Below are positions 1 through 8,955 of a stretch of 64,000 nt of DNA, piece after piece. A program made the position numbers and the translations under genes. The notes beneath the pieces were generated by a model. It did not search any database and was not told where the DNA came from. It saw only the letters and a list, made by a program, of their open reading frames with translations. The stretch is from the NCBI RefSeq assembly GCF_001412595.2, contig NZ_CP012640.2:5456001-5520000 (forward strand), read 5' to 3'. The stretch's first letter is position 1. Every line of letters begins with the position of its first letter. This stretch comes from Massilia sp. WG5. GTDB lineage: Bacteria > Pseudomonadota > Gammaproteobacteria > Burkholderiales > Burkholderiaceae_D.

Positions 1-107
1 GCAGCTTTGTTCATGTTCGGGCACAGGTTGATTTAACGGGAGTACAACGGGGCACACGGGGACAAACTGCCATGGCGCTTGCCACGGTCCTGCAAGGGGC
101 CGCATGC

Positions 108-113
108 TAGAAT
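108..113 (+). promoter_or_regulatory. Candidate -10 box for hemC operon
   Basis: TAGAAT lies 55-70 bases upstream of the two plausible hemC start codons. No good -35 is seen at standard spacing; TTGCCA at 79-84 is 23 bases away, which is too far for sigma-70. If the box is used, transcription starts near 120, so the ORF start at 114 is not the translation start. The remaining upstream bases (1-107) hold no gene I can support. Confidence 0.35.
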
Positions 114-182
114 TTGTGGTTACAGGCATGCCGCCCACCGGCGTCGGCCGATCCAGGCACAACGACAGTGAAAGAAATCGTC

Positions 183-1175
183 TTGAACACTACTGACACG
201 ACTCAGCGCGGGCCGACGCGGCTTATTATCGCATCGCGCGAGAGCAGGCTGGCCATGTGGCAGGCCACGTACGTACGCGACCGGCTCGCGGCATTATATC
301 CGCATTGCCAGGTCGATATTCTCGGAATGACCACCCGCGGCGACCAGATCCTCGACCGCACCCTGTCCAAGGTCGGCGGCAAGGGCCTGTTCGTGAAGGA
401 GCTCGAAGTCGCGATGGCCGAGGGCCGCGCCGACCTCGCCGTGCACTCGCTCAAGGACGTGCCGATGGAGCTGCCGGAAGGCTTCGAGCTGGCCGCCGTG
501 CTCGAGCGCGAAGACCCGCGCGACGCCTTCGTCTCCAGCCAGTACGCCAGCCTGGCCGAGCTGCCGCCCGGCAGCGTGGTCGGCACCAGCAGCCTGCGCC
601 GCCAGGCCCTGGTGGCGGCGCGCTATCCGCAGCTGGTGATCAAGCCGCTGCGCGGCAACCTCGACACCCGCCTGGGCAAGCTGGACCGCGGCGACTATGC
701 CGCCATCATCCTGGCCGCCGCCGGCCTCAAGCGCCTTGGACTGGAAAACCGCATCCGCGCCTTCCTGCCGATCGAGGAAAGCCTGCCGGCCGCCGGCCAG
801 GGCGCGATGGCGATCGAGATCCTGGCAGGAGGTGAGGGCGGCAATGAGCGCCGCGACGGCCTCGACCTGCGCGCGCTGCTGGCGCCGCTGAACCACGAGG
901 ACACGTCCCGCGCCGTCGCCGCCGAGCGCAAGGTCTCGCGCGTGTTCGGGGCCAGCTGCCAGATCCCGCTGGCCGCCCATGCCATCGTCGAGGGCGGCGC
1001 ACTGCACCTGCGCGCCATGGTCGCCACCCCGGATGGCCGCCGCAGCGCCTTTGCCGAAGGCAGCGGCCCGGCCGACGCCCCGGAGCTGCTCGGCGAAACC
1101 GTCTCGGGACGCCTGCGCGAACAGGACGCCGACGCCATCCTGGCCGAGTGCAAGGCCGAGTCGGCTGCGCCCTGA
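183..1175 (+). CDS. hemC: Hydroxymethylbilane synthase (porphobilinogen deaminase)
   Basis: Cytoplasmic enzyme that polymerises four porphobilinogen molecules into hydroxymethylbilane for haem synthesis. The N-terminal [13 protein letters not shown], the [11 protein letters not shown] substrate loop and the [11 protein letters not shown] motif are all present. The cysteine that carries the dipyrromethane cofactor is in FGASCQIPL, about residue 259. From the TTG at 183 the protein has 330 residues, close to the family length; a GTG at 168 is the alternative, and the longer frame to 114 is unlikely because it would start at the putative transcription start. The stop codon overlaps the hemD ATG (TGATG), so the genes are translationally coupled. 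Family assignment is certain; the exact start is not. Confidence 0.95.
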   Translation: MNTTDTTQRGPTRLIIASRESRLAMWQATYVRDRLAALYPHCQVDILGMTTRGDQILDRTLSKVGGKGLFVKELEVAMAEGRADLAVHSLKDVPMELPEGFELAAVLEREDPRDAFVSSQYASLAELPPGSVVGTSSLRRQALVAARYPQLVIKPLRGNLDTRLGKLDRGDYAAIILAAAGLKRLGLENRIRAFLPIEESLPAAGQGAMAIEILAGGEGGNERRDGLDLRALLAPLNHEDTSRAVAAERKVSRVFGASCQIPLAAHAIVEGGALHLRAMVATPDGRRSAFAEGSGPADAPELLGETVSGRLREQDADAILAECKAESAAP

Positions 1176-1957
1176 TGACGGCGGCGGTCGTCATCACCCG
1201 ACCCCGCCAGCAGGCCGAGCCGCTGGCGCGCGCCGTGGCGGCCCTCGGCCGCACGCCGGTGCTGCTGCCCTTGCTGGAGATCTCGCCGCTGCCGGCCGAC
1301 AGCGAAGCGGGCGCCGCGCTGCGGCGGGTGTTGAGCGATCTGGCCTCGTATGCGCTGGTGGCCTTCGTGTCGCCGAATGCGATCGAGGCCGCGTTTGCCC
1401 ATATCGCGCGCTGGCCCGCCGGCGTCGACATCGCCGTGGTGGGCGAGGGCAGCCGCGCGGCGCTGTCGCAGCACGGCATCGGCGAGGGCGTGCGCATCCA
1501 TTGTCCGAAGGATCCCGCCCACAGCGATTCCGAACACCTGCTGCAGGCGCTCGACCTGCAACAGCTGGCCGGACGCCGGGTCCTGGTGGTGCGCGGCGAC
1601 GGCGGGCGCGAGCTGATGCCGGACGCGCTGCGCGGCGCCGGCGCCCTGGTGGACACGGTGACGGCCTACCGCCGCGCGGTGCCGGCCCTGAACCCGGCAC
1701 TCGCCGGGCAACTGGCCGGCTTGCTGGCGCGGCCGAACGACTGGATAATCACGAGCTCGGAAGCGCTGCGCGGCCTGGTATCCCTGGTGGAAGGGCTGGC
1801 CGGCCCCGACGAATTGCAGTACCGCCTGCGGCAGCAGCACCTGATCGTGCCGCATGCGCGCATCCATGAAACGGCGCGCGCGCTCGGCTTCACCCGGCTG
1901 ACGCTGAGCGGTTCCGGCGACGAGCGTCTCCTTGCCGCGTTACAATCACAAGCATGA
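1175..1957 (+). CDS. hemD: Uroporphyrinogen-III synthase
   Basis: Closes and inverts ring D of hydroxymethylbilane to give uroporphyrinogen III. The 260-residue product shows the HemD fold signatures: an N-terminal VVITRPRQQAEPLARAV segment, FVSPNAIEAAF near residue 65, VVRGDGGRELMPDALRGAGALVDTVTAYRR in the middle and WIITSSEALRGL near the C-terminus. As usual for this family, overall conservation is low, so the position between hemC and hemX is strong supporting evidence. The ATG overlaps the hemC stop and the TGA overlaps the hemX ATG, which means the operon is translated in a coupled manner. Confidence 0.93.
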   Translation: MTAAVVITRPRQQAEPLARAVAALGRTPVLLPLLEISPLPADSEAGAALRRVLSDLASYALVAFVSPNAIEAAFAHIARWPAGVDIAVVGEGSRAALSQHGIGEGVRIHCPKDPAHSDSEHLLQALDLQQLAGRRVLVVRGDGGRELMPDALRGAGALVDTVTAYRRAVPALNPALAGQLAGLLARPNDWIITSSEALRGLVSLVEGLAGPDELQYRLRQQHLIVPHARIHETARALGFTRLTLSGSGDERLLAALQSQA

Positions 1958-3144
1958 ACGAATTGCCCAACAATCCAGAAAATCCGAGCAAGGGCGGCCA
2001 GGTCGTCCCGCCGGAGACGTATGCTGCGCCTCCGGCCGAGCCGCGCGTGCCCGAAGGCGCCCGCGTGGGCGGGCTGCTGAACAAGCCGCAGAACGTCGCG
2101 ATCATCGCGCTGGCCGTGCTGCTGGCGCTGCAGACCTGGTCGACCCATACCCGCTTCACCCGCCTGCGCGAGGACGTGGCGAAGACGCTGCAGAAGGACA
2201 ACGCGTCGAATGCCGAAACCGCCCAGCTGGTCCGCGAGACCCAGGAGACGGCCAAGGAACTGCAGGTCAAGGTCGGGGTGCTGGAAAGCCGCCAGTCCGA
2301 GTCGCAGAGCCAGCAGGCCGCGCTCGAGCAGATGTACCAGGACATCTCGAAGAACCGCGACGAATGGGCGCTGTCCGAGATCGAGCAGGTGCTGTCGACC
2401 GCCAGCCAGCAGCTGCAGCTGGCCGGCAACGTGCAGGGCGCGCTGATCGCGCTGCAGAACGCCGATCGCTCGCTGTCGCGTTCCGACAAGCCGCAATTCA
2501 TCACGATCCGGCGCGCCATCGCACGCGACATCGACAAATTGAAGGCGCTGCCCCAGGTCGACCAGGCCGGCATCGCCCTGCGCCTGGACAACGTCATCGG
2601 CCAGATCGACAACCTGCCGCTGCTGGCCGACGAGAAGCCGGCCGAGCCGATCTCGGCGGCGCGCGCGCCGGCGGCCGTGCAGGTGTCCGCGAATACGCCG
2701 GTTCGGGCCGCCAAGCCCGCCAAGGGCGCGGCCGTCGTCCCGGCGCCGGCCCCGGAGCTGTCGCTGGGCCAGCGCATGCTTGACACCTGGCGCAACTGGA
2801 GCCACGAGATGTGGGACGACATGCGCCAGCTGATCCGGGTGCGCACGGTGGACACCCCGGACGCGCTGATGCTGTCGCCGGGCGAAGCCTATTTCGTGCG
2901 CGAGAACCTCAAGCTGCGCCTGCTGAACGCGCGCCTGGCCCTGTTGTCGCGCAACGAAGGCACTTTCCGCGACGACCTCGGCAGCGCCCAGCAGACCCTG
3001 GCCCGCTACTTCGACACCAAGGCGCGCTCGACCCAGGCGGCGCTGGCGCTGCTGCGCCAGGTCCAGGCCAACAACGTCACCATCGAGGTGCCGGACCTGT
3101 CGGAGAGCCTGAACGCCGTGCGCAACTACAAATCGAAACCGTGA
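1954..3144 (+). CDS. hemX: HemX-like membrane protein of haem operon
   Basis: A 396-residue protein with a short cytoplasmic N-terminus, one membrane segment around residues 48-66 (NVAIIALAVLLALQ), then a long coiled-coil and helical periplasmic domain and a C-terminal HemX domain. An Ala/Pro-rich linker occupies about residues 230-270. HemX proteins are often annotated as uroporphyrinogen-III C-methyltransferase, but this one has no SAM-binding methyltransferase domain, so that catalytic name should not be used. It lies between hemD and hemY, overlaps hemD by four bases, and probably acts as a membrane scaffold with HemY. Confidence 0.9.
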   Translation: MNELPNNPENPSKGGQVVPPETYAAPPAEPRVPEGARVGGLLNKPQNVAIIALAVLLALQTWSTHTRFTRLREDVAKTLQKDNASNAETAQLVRETQETAKELQVKVGVLESRQSESQSQQAALEQMYQDISKNRDEWALSEIEQVLSTASQQLQLAGNVQGALIALQNADRSLSRSDKPQFITIRRAIARDIDKLKALPQVDQAGIALRLDNVIGQIDNLPLLADEKPAEPISAARAPAAVQVSANTPVRAAKPAKGAAVVPAPAPELSLGQRMLDTWRNWSHEMWDDMRQLIRVRTVDTPDALMLSPGEAYFVRENLKLRLLNARLALLSRNEGTFRDDLGSAQQTLARYFDTKARSTQAALALLRQVQANNVTIEVPDLSESLNAVRNYKSKP

Positions 3145-3155
3145 GGAGCTGACCG

Positions 3156-4352
3156 ATGCGCCTGCTTCTCTGGTTAGTCGCCCTGATGGCGGCGGCGATC
3201 GGCATCGCCGTGACCGCCCGTTTCAACCCCGGCAACGTGGTGTTCTTCTACCCGCCGCACCGGATCGACCTGTCGCTGAACCTGTTCGTGGTGCTCACGA
3301 CCCTGCTGTTCGTGGTCGTGTACGTGCTGGCCCGCGCGGTGCGCGCCACCCTCGACATGCCGGCGCGGGTGGCCGAGTACCGCCTGCGCAAGCGCGAGCG
3401 CGAAGCCAACCGCGGCCTGCGCGAGGCCCTGAAAGCCCTGTTCGAGGGCCGTTTCGGCCACGCCGAGAAGGCCGCGATGCGCGCCGCCGAGCTGCCCGAG
3501 AATGCCGGCCTGGCGGCCCTGATCGGCGCCCGCGCCGCGCATCGCATGCGCGAGCCGGCCCGGCGCGAGGCCTGGCTGGCCGGCATCGCGCACGACCAGT
3601 CGCTGAAGACCGCGCGCCTGATGACGGTCACCGAGCTGTCGGTCGACGAGCACAAGCCGGAAGGCGCGCTGGAAGCCGTGGCCGAGCTGAACGCCAGCGG
3701 CCAGCGCCACATCCACGCCCTGCAGTGGGCGATGAAGGCCAACCAGCAGGCGCGCAACTGGCCCGAGGTGCTGCGCCTGGTGCGCACCCTGGACAAGCGC
3801 AACGCCCTGCATCCGGCGCTGTCGAGCCGCCTGCGCGAGATGGCCTACGAGGCCATGCTGGCGGAGGGCGGCCACGATGCGGAGTCGCTGCGCCGGCTGT
3901 GGTCGACGGTGCCGAACGCGGACCGCTGCAAGCCCTATATCGCGGCCCGTGCGGCGGCCGCCTTGAATGCCCGCGGCCTGCACGAAGAGGCCCGCGTGAT
4001 CGTCGAGGACGCCCTGAAGGCCGAATGGGACGAACGCGTGGTGCGTGCCTACCGCGAAGCCGCCGGCCCCGAGGGCTCGGCCACGCTGCTGGCCCAGATC
4101 GAGAAATGCGAGGGCTGGCTGCGCGAGCATCCGGGCGACGCCGAGCTGGCCCTGACCCTAGGCGCCTTGTGCCTGCGCCAGAAGCTGTGGGGCAAGTCCC
4201 AGCGCTACCTGGAACAGGCGCTGTCGGACGCGGGCAATCCGGACCAGGTGCGCGAAGCCCATTTGAAGCTGGCCCAGCTGCACGAAGCCCTCGGCCAGCA
4301 GGACGAAGCGAACCGCCATTTCCGCCAGTGCGCGCTGGCAACCGTACTCTGA
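3156..4352 (+). CDS. hemY: HemY, TPR-containing haem-biosynthesis membrane protein
   Basis: A 398-residue protein with two N-terminal membrane helices (about residues 1-22 and 42-65) separated by a FNPGNVVFFYPPHRIDLSLN loop typical of the HemY_N domain. A soluble TPR-like helical region fills the rest, ending with LALTLGALCLRQKLWGKSQRYLEQAL. This is the proteobacterial HemY, not the unrelated Gram-positive protoporphyrinogen oxidase that has the same name. Its biochemical role is unresolved in the family. It starts 11 bases after hemX, with a GAGG-type ribosome site, and is the last gene of the hem operon. Confidence 0.92.
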   Translation: MRLLLWLVALMAAAIGIAVTARFNPGNVVFFYPPHRIDLSLNLFVVLTTLLFVVVYVLARAVRATLDMPARVAEYRLRKREREANRGLREALKALFEGRFGHAEKAAMRAAELPENAGLAALIGARAAHRMREPARREAWLAGIAHDQSLKTARLMTVTELSVDEHKPEGALEAVAELNASGQRHIHALQWAMKANQQARNWPEVLRLVRTLDKRNALHPALSSRLREMAYEAMLAEGGHDAESLRRLWSTVPNADRCKPYIAARAAAALNARGLHEEARVIVEDALKAEWDERVVRAYREAAGPEGSATLLAQIEKCEGWLREHPGDAELALTLGALCLRQKLWGKSQRYLEQALSDAGNPDQVREAHLKLAQLHEALGQQDEANRHFRQCALATVL

Positions 4353-4363
4353 AAGTGAACAGG

Positions 4364-4389
4364 GCGCCGCGTCTTGTGCGGCGCACAAG
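4364..4389. promoter_or_regulatory. Two overlapping alternative hairpins between hemY and ppa
   Basis: GCGCCGC (4364-4370) can pair with GCGGCGC (4378-4384). The second arm overlaps a nearly perfect 17-base palindrome, CTTGTGCG-G-CGCACAAG (4373-4389). The two structures cannot form together. The first could end hem transcription, though no T-run follows it; the palindrome sits where an operator over the ppa -35 region would be. Function is inferred from position only. Confidence 0.4.
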
Positions 4390-4404
4390 CTCAGACCGAT
4401 TCGC

Positions 4405-4410
4405 TATAAT
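4405..4410 (+). promoter_or_regulatory. -10 box of ppa promoter
   Basis: A consensus TATAAT is placed 24 bases before the ppa start codon, giving a short leader with an AAGGA ribosome site (4423-4427). The -35 region at 17-base spacing is poor and is occupied by the palindrome ending at 4389. Confidence 0.6.
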
Positions 4411-4433
4411 TACGTTTTAACCAAGGACAAGCC

Positions 4434-4970
4434 ATGAGCCTGAACAACGTCAACGCCGGCCGCGATGTGCCGAACGATTTCAACGTCGTCATCGAGATCC
4501 CGATGAACGGCGATCCGGTCAAATATGAAGTGGACAAGGAATCCGGTGCGATCTTCGTCGACCGCTTCATGGGCACCGCGATGCACTATCCGTGCAACTA
4601 CGGCTACGTCCCGAACACCATCGCCGACGACGGCGACCCGTGCGACGTGCTGGTGATCACCCCGTTCCCGCTGATCCCGGGCGTGGTGGTGCGTTGCCGC
4701 GCGCTGGGCGTGCTGAAGATGACCGACGAAGCCGGCGGCGATGCGAAGATCCTGGCCGTGCCGGTCGAGAAGCTGGCCCCGGTGTACGCGAACATCAAGA
4801 CCGTGGACGACGTGCAGGAACTGACCCTGCGCCAGATCCAGCACTTCTTCGAGCACTACAAGGACCTGGAAAAGGGCAAGTGGGTCAAGGTCGAGGGCTG
4901 GGCTGGCGTCGACGCCGCCAAGGAAGAAATCGTCAATGGCGTGAAAGCCTACGAAGCCCAGGCGAAGTAA
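4434..4970 (+). CDS. ppa: Inorganic pyrophosphatase (family I)
   Basis: Hydrolyses cytoplasmic pyrophosphate to phosphate and so drives biosynthetic reactions. The 178-residue product has the usual prokaryotic length and the complete metal-binding signature [10 protein letters not shown] at about residues 65-74, in which D66, D68 and D71 bind Mg2+. It also has the N-terminal [18 protein letters not shown] substrate segment, the CNYGYVPNT block and the C-terminal [14 protein letters not shown] block. It has its own promoter and is followed by a strong terminator, so it appears to be a single-gene unit after the hem operon. Confidence 0.97.
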   Translation: MSLNNVNAGRDVPNDFNVVIEIPMNGDPVKYEVDKESGAIFVDRFMGTAMHYPCNYGYVPNTIADDGDPCDVLVITPFPLIPGVVVRCRALGVLKMTDEAGGDAKILAVPVEKLAPVYANIKTVDDVQELTLRQIQHFFEHYKDLEKGKWVKVEGWAGVDAAKEEIVNGVKAYEAQAK

Positions 4971-5000
4971 GCGCCCGGCGCTGACGCCCGACAGGCAGGA

Positions 5001-5034
5001 AGGGCCGGCACCCGCGAGGGGCCGGCCCTTTTAC
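5001..5034 (+). terminator. Rho-independent terminator of ppa
   Basis: AGGGCCGGC (5001-5009) pairs with GCCGGCCCTT (5021-5030) and is followed by a T-rich tail. It lies 30 bases after the ppa stop and also separates ppa from the convergent minus-strand gene. Confidence 0.85.
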
Positions 5035-5050
5035 TTTTCGGCTGATCCGC

Positions 5051-6538
5051 TTACCAGCCGATATCCTGCAGCAGCGGATAGGTGAGGTCGCGCGGCGGCG
5101 TCACCTGGTGCGTCAGGTCGTCGTTGATGGACGGTTCCATCAGCTGGTTCGGCTTGGCCTCGGTGCTGTAGTGCGAGACCGTCGAACCCGGCGAGTAGAT
5201 GCTCGGCGTGTACATCAGGATCCGTCCCTGCGGGTCGGTGCCGGCCAGCTGGTTCTGGTTCACGCCGAGGCTGGCGACCACGCCCGACTGGGAGCGCGAG
5301 CGGCGCTGCAGGCTGGCCTTCAGCGTCACGCCGTTCGCCTGGGTCACGCGCACCGAAGGAATCGCGATGCCCGGATCGCTGCCGCTCATGCCGGCCGCGT
5401 CGCCGGGCTGGTTGTCCGCCACCACCATGGCGATCGCGCCGGCGGCCTGCACGTTGCGGGCCTTGGTGACGAAGTCGCAGGTGCCGCGGTCGACCAGGGC
5501 GACGTTGCCGCGCACGGCCAGCGCGTTGGCGGCGTTCAGCGGATCGCAGGCCAGGCCGGTGCCGTCGGCCTGGTCGACCACCGGCATCAGCTGGCCGCTG
5601 ACCGGCGGGTTCGCCAGCGGCGGGCCGAAAGAGGCGTCGCCAACTTCGTAGTTGCCGGCAGCCTGGCCGGCTGCGCCGCCCGAGATCGCCAGGTTCGACA
5701 TCGGCGCCAGCACCTGCGGCACGGCGGCGCTCACGCGTGCGCCGTTCCAGGACAGGCCGCGCCAGGTCACGGCCGACTGGGCGCGCTCGGCGGCGGTGCT
5801 TTCGACCCAGGTGCGCTTGGTACGGTTGTCCAGCAGGTAGTAGTCCCAGATCGAGGGGTAGCCGAGGATTTCCTCGCCGGTCTCGTCGTCGGTGAAGGTC
5901 TGGAAGCCGAGGCCGTGCGCGAACTCGTGCAGCAGTACGGTGACGAGGTCGATCTGGTCGCCGAAGTTGCGGTCCAGGCCGAGGTAGAAGCCGTTGCCGG
6001 GCAGGCAGTCCGGGAACAGGCCCAGCCGCGAGTTGAAGCGCGCGACGATGTGCGGCTCGCCGGGGCTGGCGATGTCCTCGCCGGCCAGCTTGCTGGCGAG
6101 GGCGCTCGGATACCAGGTGCCGGCGCGCGGCGCGTTCGGGAAGTCGCGCCAGATTTCGTCGGCGCCGGCCGAGCCCAGCACGGCGCTGTTGGCGGTGCAG
6201 GACAGCGGCACGAAGGAGGCGCCGATGCGGATCGTGACCTTGCTGGTCAGGGTGGCGCCCCAGATGTCGGCGGCGGCCTGGAAGGCGTTCAGGCGCTGCT
6301 GGCCGAGCGTGGTGCCGGGGTTGCCGCCGGTAGGTGCGGCCGGGGTCGGGTCGTTGAAGCCGACCCCGGGATCGTTCTGGTTGACGATCACGATGGTGGC
6401 GGCGGCGTGCGCGCTGGTCATCGCGCCGACCGCCATCGCCAGGGCAAGGGCGACGGTGGCGACGCCGGCGGCGGCGGCCTGCTGCAGGCGCGCGTGATTA
6501 CGCTCTTGATGCCGGGACTCCTGATCAGCGGGCTTCAT
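5051..6538 (-). CDS. Secreted metalloprotease-like protein with PA domain
   Basis: A 495-residue exported protein. It has a basic N-terminus, then a hydrophobic stretch (about residues 24-45) ending in AHA-AATIV, which looks like a signal peptide cut near residue 46. A zinc-site motif LLHEFAHGLGF lies near residue 203. A protease-associated (PA) domain follows, with VALVDRGTCDFVTKARNVQAAGAIAMVVADN at about residues 350-385. The C-terminus YPLLQDIGW resembles other bacterial PA-domain metalloproteases, in which the last residues state the strand end of the catalytic domain. Activity is inferred from HEXXH. It overlaps the upstream small exported-protein gene by 14 bases, so the two are probably co-transcribed with the PEP-CTERM gene. 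Confidence 0.8.
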   Translation of the reverse strand: MKPADQESRHQERNHARLQQAAAAGVATVALALAMAVGAMTSAHAAATIVIVNQNDPGVGFNDPTPAAPTGGNPGTTLGQQRLNAFQAAADIWGATLTSKVTIRIGASFVPLSCTANSAVLGSAGADEIWRDFPNAPRAGTWYPSALASKLAGEDIASPGEPHIVARFNSRLGLFPDCLPGNGFYLGLDRNFGDQIDLVTVLLHEFAHGLGFQTFTDDETGEEILGYPSIWDYYLLDNRTKRTWVESTAAERAQSAVTWRGLSWNGARVSAAVPQVLAPMSNLAISGGAAGQAAGNYEVGDASFGPPLANPPVSGQLMPVVDQADGTGLACDPLNAANALAVRGNVALVDRGTCDFVTKARNVQAAGAIAMVVADNQPGDAAGMSGSDPGIAIPSVRVTQANGVTLKASLQRRSRSQSGVVASLGVNQNQLAGTDPQGRILMYTPSIYSPGSTVSHYSTEAKPNQLMEPSINDDLTHQVTPPRDLTYPLLQDIGW

Positions 6539-6953
6539 GGCGGTGCTCCTTGTGCTCGGCGTTGGGGGCTTGCTTGAGGGCGGCGGCGGCGGCGGCTTCG
6601 CCGTCCACGCAACTGCGGCTCAGCTTGCCGTCCGAGCCGCGGGTGACGAGGTCGTAGACCAGGGTCTTCTCGCCCAGGCGCACGCCGCTGGCGCCGTCGC
6701 GGCGCGACAGGACCTTGTTCTCCTGCGGGGCGCCGGCCACCGCGGCGGCCGATGGGGGCGCCTTGGCGCGCAGTTCGCGCAGTTCCTGCGGCGTCGGCGC
6801 GCGGAACTTGCCGGTTGCCGGATCGCGCACCACCGTCATGCCTTCCTGGCCCTGTTGCGATTTCCTTTCCTGGGCCTTCGCGTGCATGCTCAGCGAGGCC
6901 ATCACGCACAGCACGGCCAGCATGCTCAGGGTCATCATCTTCTGTTTGGACAT
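6525..6953 (-). CDS. Small exported protein of unknown function
   Basis: A 142-residue protein with a clear signal peptide (MSKQKMMTLSMLAVLCVMASLSMHAKA) and a probable cleavage after AKA at residue 27. The mature part is polar and contains VVRDPATGKFRAPTPQELRELRA, a motif common in small post-signal proteins of Massilia-like genomes that often sit next to secreted proteases. The C-terminus is rich in His and Ala. No catalytic motif is visible. The stop overlaps the start region of the metalloprotease-like gene, so co-expression, and possibly a chaperone or inhibitor role, is likely but unproven. Confidence 0.75.
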   Translation of the reverse strand: MSKQKMMTLSMLAVLCVMASLSMHAKAQERKSQQGQEGMTVVRDPATGKFRAPTPQELRELRAKAPPSAAAVAGAPQENKVLSRRDGASGVRLGEKTLVYDLVTRGSDGKLSRSCVDGEAAAAAALKQAPNAEHKEHRHEAR

Positions 6954-6965
6954 GGCTTCTTCCGA

Positions 6966-7628
6966 TCAGGCTTGCGGTTTGCGGCGGCGCAGGCCGAGCA
7001 GGCCGAGGCCCATCCCCAGCATCGCCCAGGTGGACGGCTCCGGCACCGCTGTTACGACGCTGACCGTATCCAGGCCGACATAGTTCAGGGTATCGGCGGG
7101 GCCGAAGTAGCGGAAGGCGAAGCGGCCGCTGCCGCTTGCCTCGACCGTGGCGCTGAACTGCGCCCAGTCGGTCGGGTAGGCGCCGGCGCCGCCCACGGTC
7201 GTGAGTACGGTGGTGAACCCGGCCGGATCCAGGCCGGCGCCGGACGAGAAGCGCACTTCGAGGACATCGTTGAAGCCGGGGTCGGCGGCGTGGCGGCTGA
7301 AGAAGCTCAGCACCGTGGTGCCGGACAGGTCCAGGGTCGGGGTGACCAGCCAGGTGTCGACCGTGCCGCTGCCGTTGGCGGCGCCGAGGAAGTTGGCGGC
7401 GGCATAGGCATCGGCGGCGCCGGACTGGGCGGGGAACAGGTCGGGATTGCCCTGGAACCAGCCGGAGCCCGGCGGTACGCTGTTGTTGAGCTGCGCCCAT
7501 CCGTTCAGGCCGCTGATATTGTCGAATCCTTCGTTCAGTACCTCGACGCCGGCGGCATGCGCGGCCGGGGCGCCGAGTGCGGCCAGCGAGAACGCCGCGG
7601 CCGCACACATCTTGTTGACGGGTTTCAT
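6966..7628 (-). CDS. PEP-CTERM sorting-domain protein with choice-of-anchor J domain
   Basis: A 220-residue exported protein. It begins MKPVNKMCAAAAFSLAALGAPAAHA (signal peptide) and has a jelly-roll-like domain of the choice-of-anchor J type (EGFDNISGLNGW ... FNDVLEVRFSSG). It ends in a PEP-CTERM tail: VPEPSTWAMLGMGLGLLGL, then RRRK. Proteins of this kind are processed by an exosortase, which is not in this window. The ATG at 7628 is preferred over the longer frame to 7694 because AAAGG precedes it at good spacing and the signal peptide begins there. Confidence 0.88.
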   Translation of the reverse strand: MKPVNKMCAAAAFSLAALGAPAAHAAGVEVLNEGFDNISGLNGWAQLNNSVPPGSGWFQGNPDLFPAQSGAADAYAAANFLGAANGSGTVDTWLVTPTLDLSGTTVLSFFSRHAADPGFNDVLEVRFSSGAGLDPAGFTTVLTTVGGAGAYPTDWAQFSATVEASGSGRFAFRYFGPADTLNYVGLDTVSVVTAVPEPSTWAMLGMGLGLLGLRRRKPQA

Positions 7629-7825
7629 GGAAAGCCCTTTCTTGGAAGCCAGTAGGATGGTCAACCGCTCGCGCTGGCTGATCGACGAGGCCATGCTGAG
7701 CTCATCTTATGGTTGAGATGACAACGGGCATTGATCTTCAGCTAATGGGCGGACTGGACTTCCGAAGTACCGCCGCGCGGGCCGGCCGGGGGCTTGGCGC
7801 GCACCCGGCGGAGAGGAAAGGGGAG

Positions 7826-7847
7826 AAAAACGGCGCCCGGAGGCGCC
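7826..7847 (-). terminator. Rho-independent terminator of the liv operon
   Basis: On the minus strand CGGCGCC-TCCG-GGCGCCG is followed by five T residues (plus-strand AAAAA at 7826-7830). It lies just after the livM stop codon. Confidence 0.85.
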
Positions 7848-7855
7848 GTCGACGA

Positions 7856-8953
7856 TCAGCCGGCAGCCCGGCGCGCGAGCAGGCGCCGCAGCCTCAGCTT
7901 GCCGACGATGCCAATCGGAAAAAAGTAGATCGAGAGGACGAACAGCACGCCCAGCCACAGCATCCAGCGGTCCGGATGCAGGGCGGCGGCCAGCATCGGC
8001 ACGCCGGACAGCAGCTCCGAGGCCTGGCCCATCAGGCTCTTGAGGTAGTTCTGCGCCAGGATGAACAGGGTGGCGCCGATCACCGCGCCGTACATCGTGC
8101 CCATGCCGCCGATCACGACGATCAGCAGGATGTCGGTCATCACCTCGAAGCCGAGCGAGGTCTTGGGGCCGACGTAGCGCAGCCACAGGGCCATCAGGGC
8201 GCCGGCCAGGGCCGCCACGACGGCCGCCAGCACATTCGCCCAGATGCGGTAGACCACGGTGCGGTAGCCCAGCGCCTCGGCGCGGAACTCGTTCTCGCGG
8301 ATCGCCTGCAGCACCCGGCCGAAGGGCGAGTTCACCAGGCGCAGCAGGAACAGGAACAGCAGCAGGCAGCCCAGGAACACGATGTAATAGGTGATCAGCT
8401 TGCCGTCGATCGCGCGCCCGAACACCTCGTTCTCGACCAGGGTGAAACCGGGCGACAGCAGTTCCGGCACGCTGAAGGTGCGGCCATCCTCGCCGCCCGT
8501 GAAGTCGGACAGCTGGGAGGCCAGCACCGCGAACGAGGACGCCACGGCAAGGGTGATCATGGCGTAGAAGATGGCGCGCACGCGCAGTGCGAACAGGCCG
8601 ATCACGAAGGCCAGCGCGACCGTCAGCAGCAGGGCCAGGGCCAGGCCGATGAAGACCACGCCCCAGCTCGGTTCCTCGACGCTGGCCAGGGCGATGCCGA
8701 TGCCGTAGGCGCCGATACCGTAGAACATGGTGTGGGCGAAGGAGACGATCCCGGTATAGCCCAGCAGCAGGTCGTAGGACGCCACCAGCACGATGTAGAC
8801 GCAGATGGTGGCCGCGGTGTTCAGGGGCCGCGCGCCGGCAAACAGGAAGGGCGCCAGCAGCAGCCCGGCCAGGATCAGCAGAAGGAGGGCGCTCAGCGCG
8901 CGGCTGCGCGGCAGGTCGCCGGAGAATAAGGAATTGAGGAGTTTGATCAGCAT
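7856..8953 (-). CDS. livM: Branched-chain amino-acid-type ABC transporter permease LivM
   Basis: A 365-residue inner-membrane permease with about ten hydrophobic segments. Family motifs are visible: LLLGYTGIVSFAHTMFYGIGAYG near residue 65, SPFGRVLQAIRENEFRAEALGYR as the cytoplasmic coupling loop near residue 200, and VIGGMGTMYGAVIGA near residue 275. It pairs with LivH to form the membrane channel. The ATG at 8953 is chosen because the sequence before it is out of family and belongs to the livH frame region. It starts 2 bases after the livH stop and is the last gene of the operon. The ligand cannot be read from this subunit. Confidence 0.93.
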   Translation of the reverse strand: MLIKLLNSLFSGDLPRSRALSALLLLILAGLLLAPFLFAGARPLNTAATICVYIVLVASYDLLLGYTGIVSFAHTMFYGIGAYGIGIALASVEEPSWGVVFIGLALALLLTVALAFVIGLFALRVRAIFYAMITLAVASSFAVLASQLSDFTGGEDGRTFSVPELLSPGFTLVENEVFGRAIDGKLITYYIVFLGCLLLFLFLLRLVNSPFGRVLQAIRENEFRAEALGYRTVVYRIWANVLAAVVAALAGALMALWLRYVGPKTSLGFEVMTDILLIVVIGGMGTMYGAVIGATLFILAQNYLKSLMGQASELLSGVPMLAAALHPDRWMLWLGVLFVLSIYFFPIGIVGKLRLRRLLARRAAG

Positions 8954-8955
8954 GC

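Noticed and set aside
1..14. Start of a divergent gene (ATG AAC AAA GCT on the minus strand at 14-12)
   Set aside because: Only four codons are inside the window. A divergent gene before hemC is common in relatives, but nothing here supports a call.
1954..3144. Uroporphyrinogen-III methyltransferase activity for HemX
   Set aside because: No SAM-binding GxGxG or precorrin methylase motif; the common annotation is carried over from fused proteins in other species.
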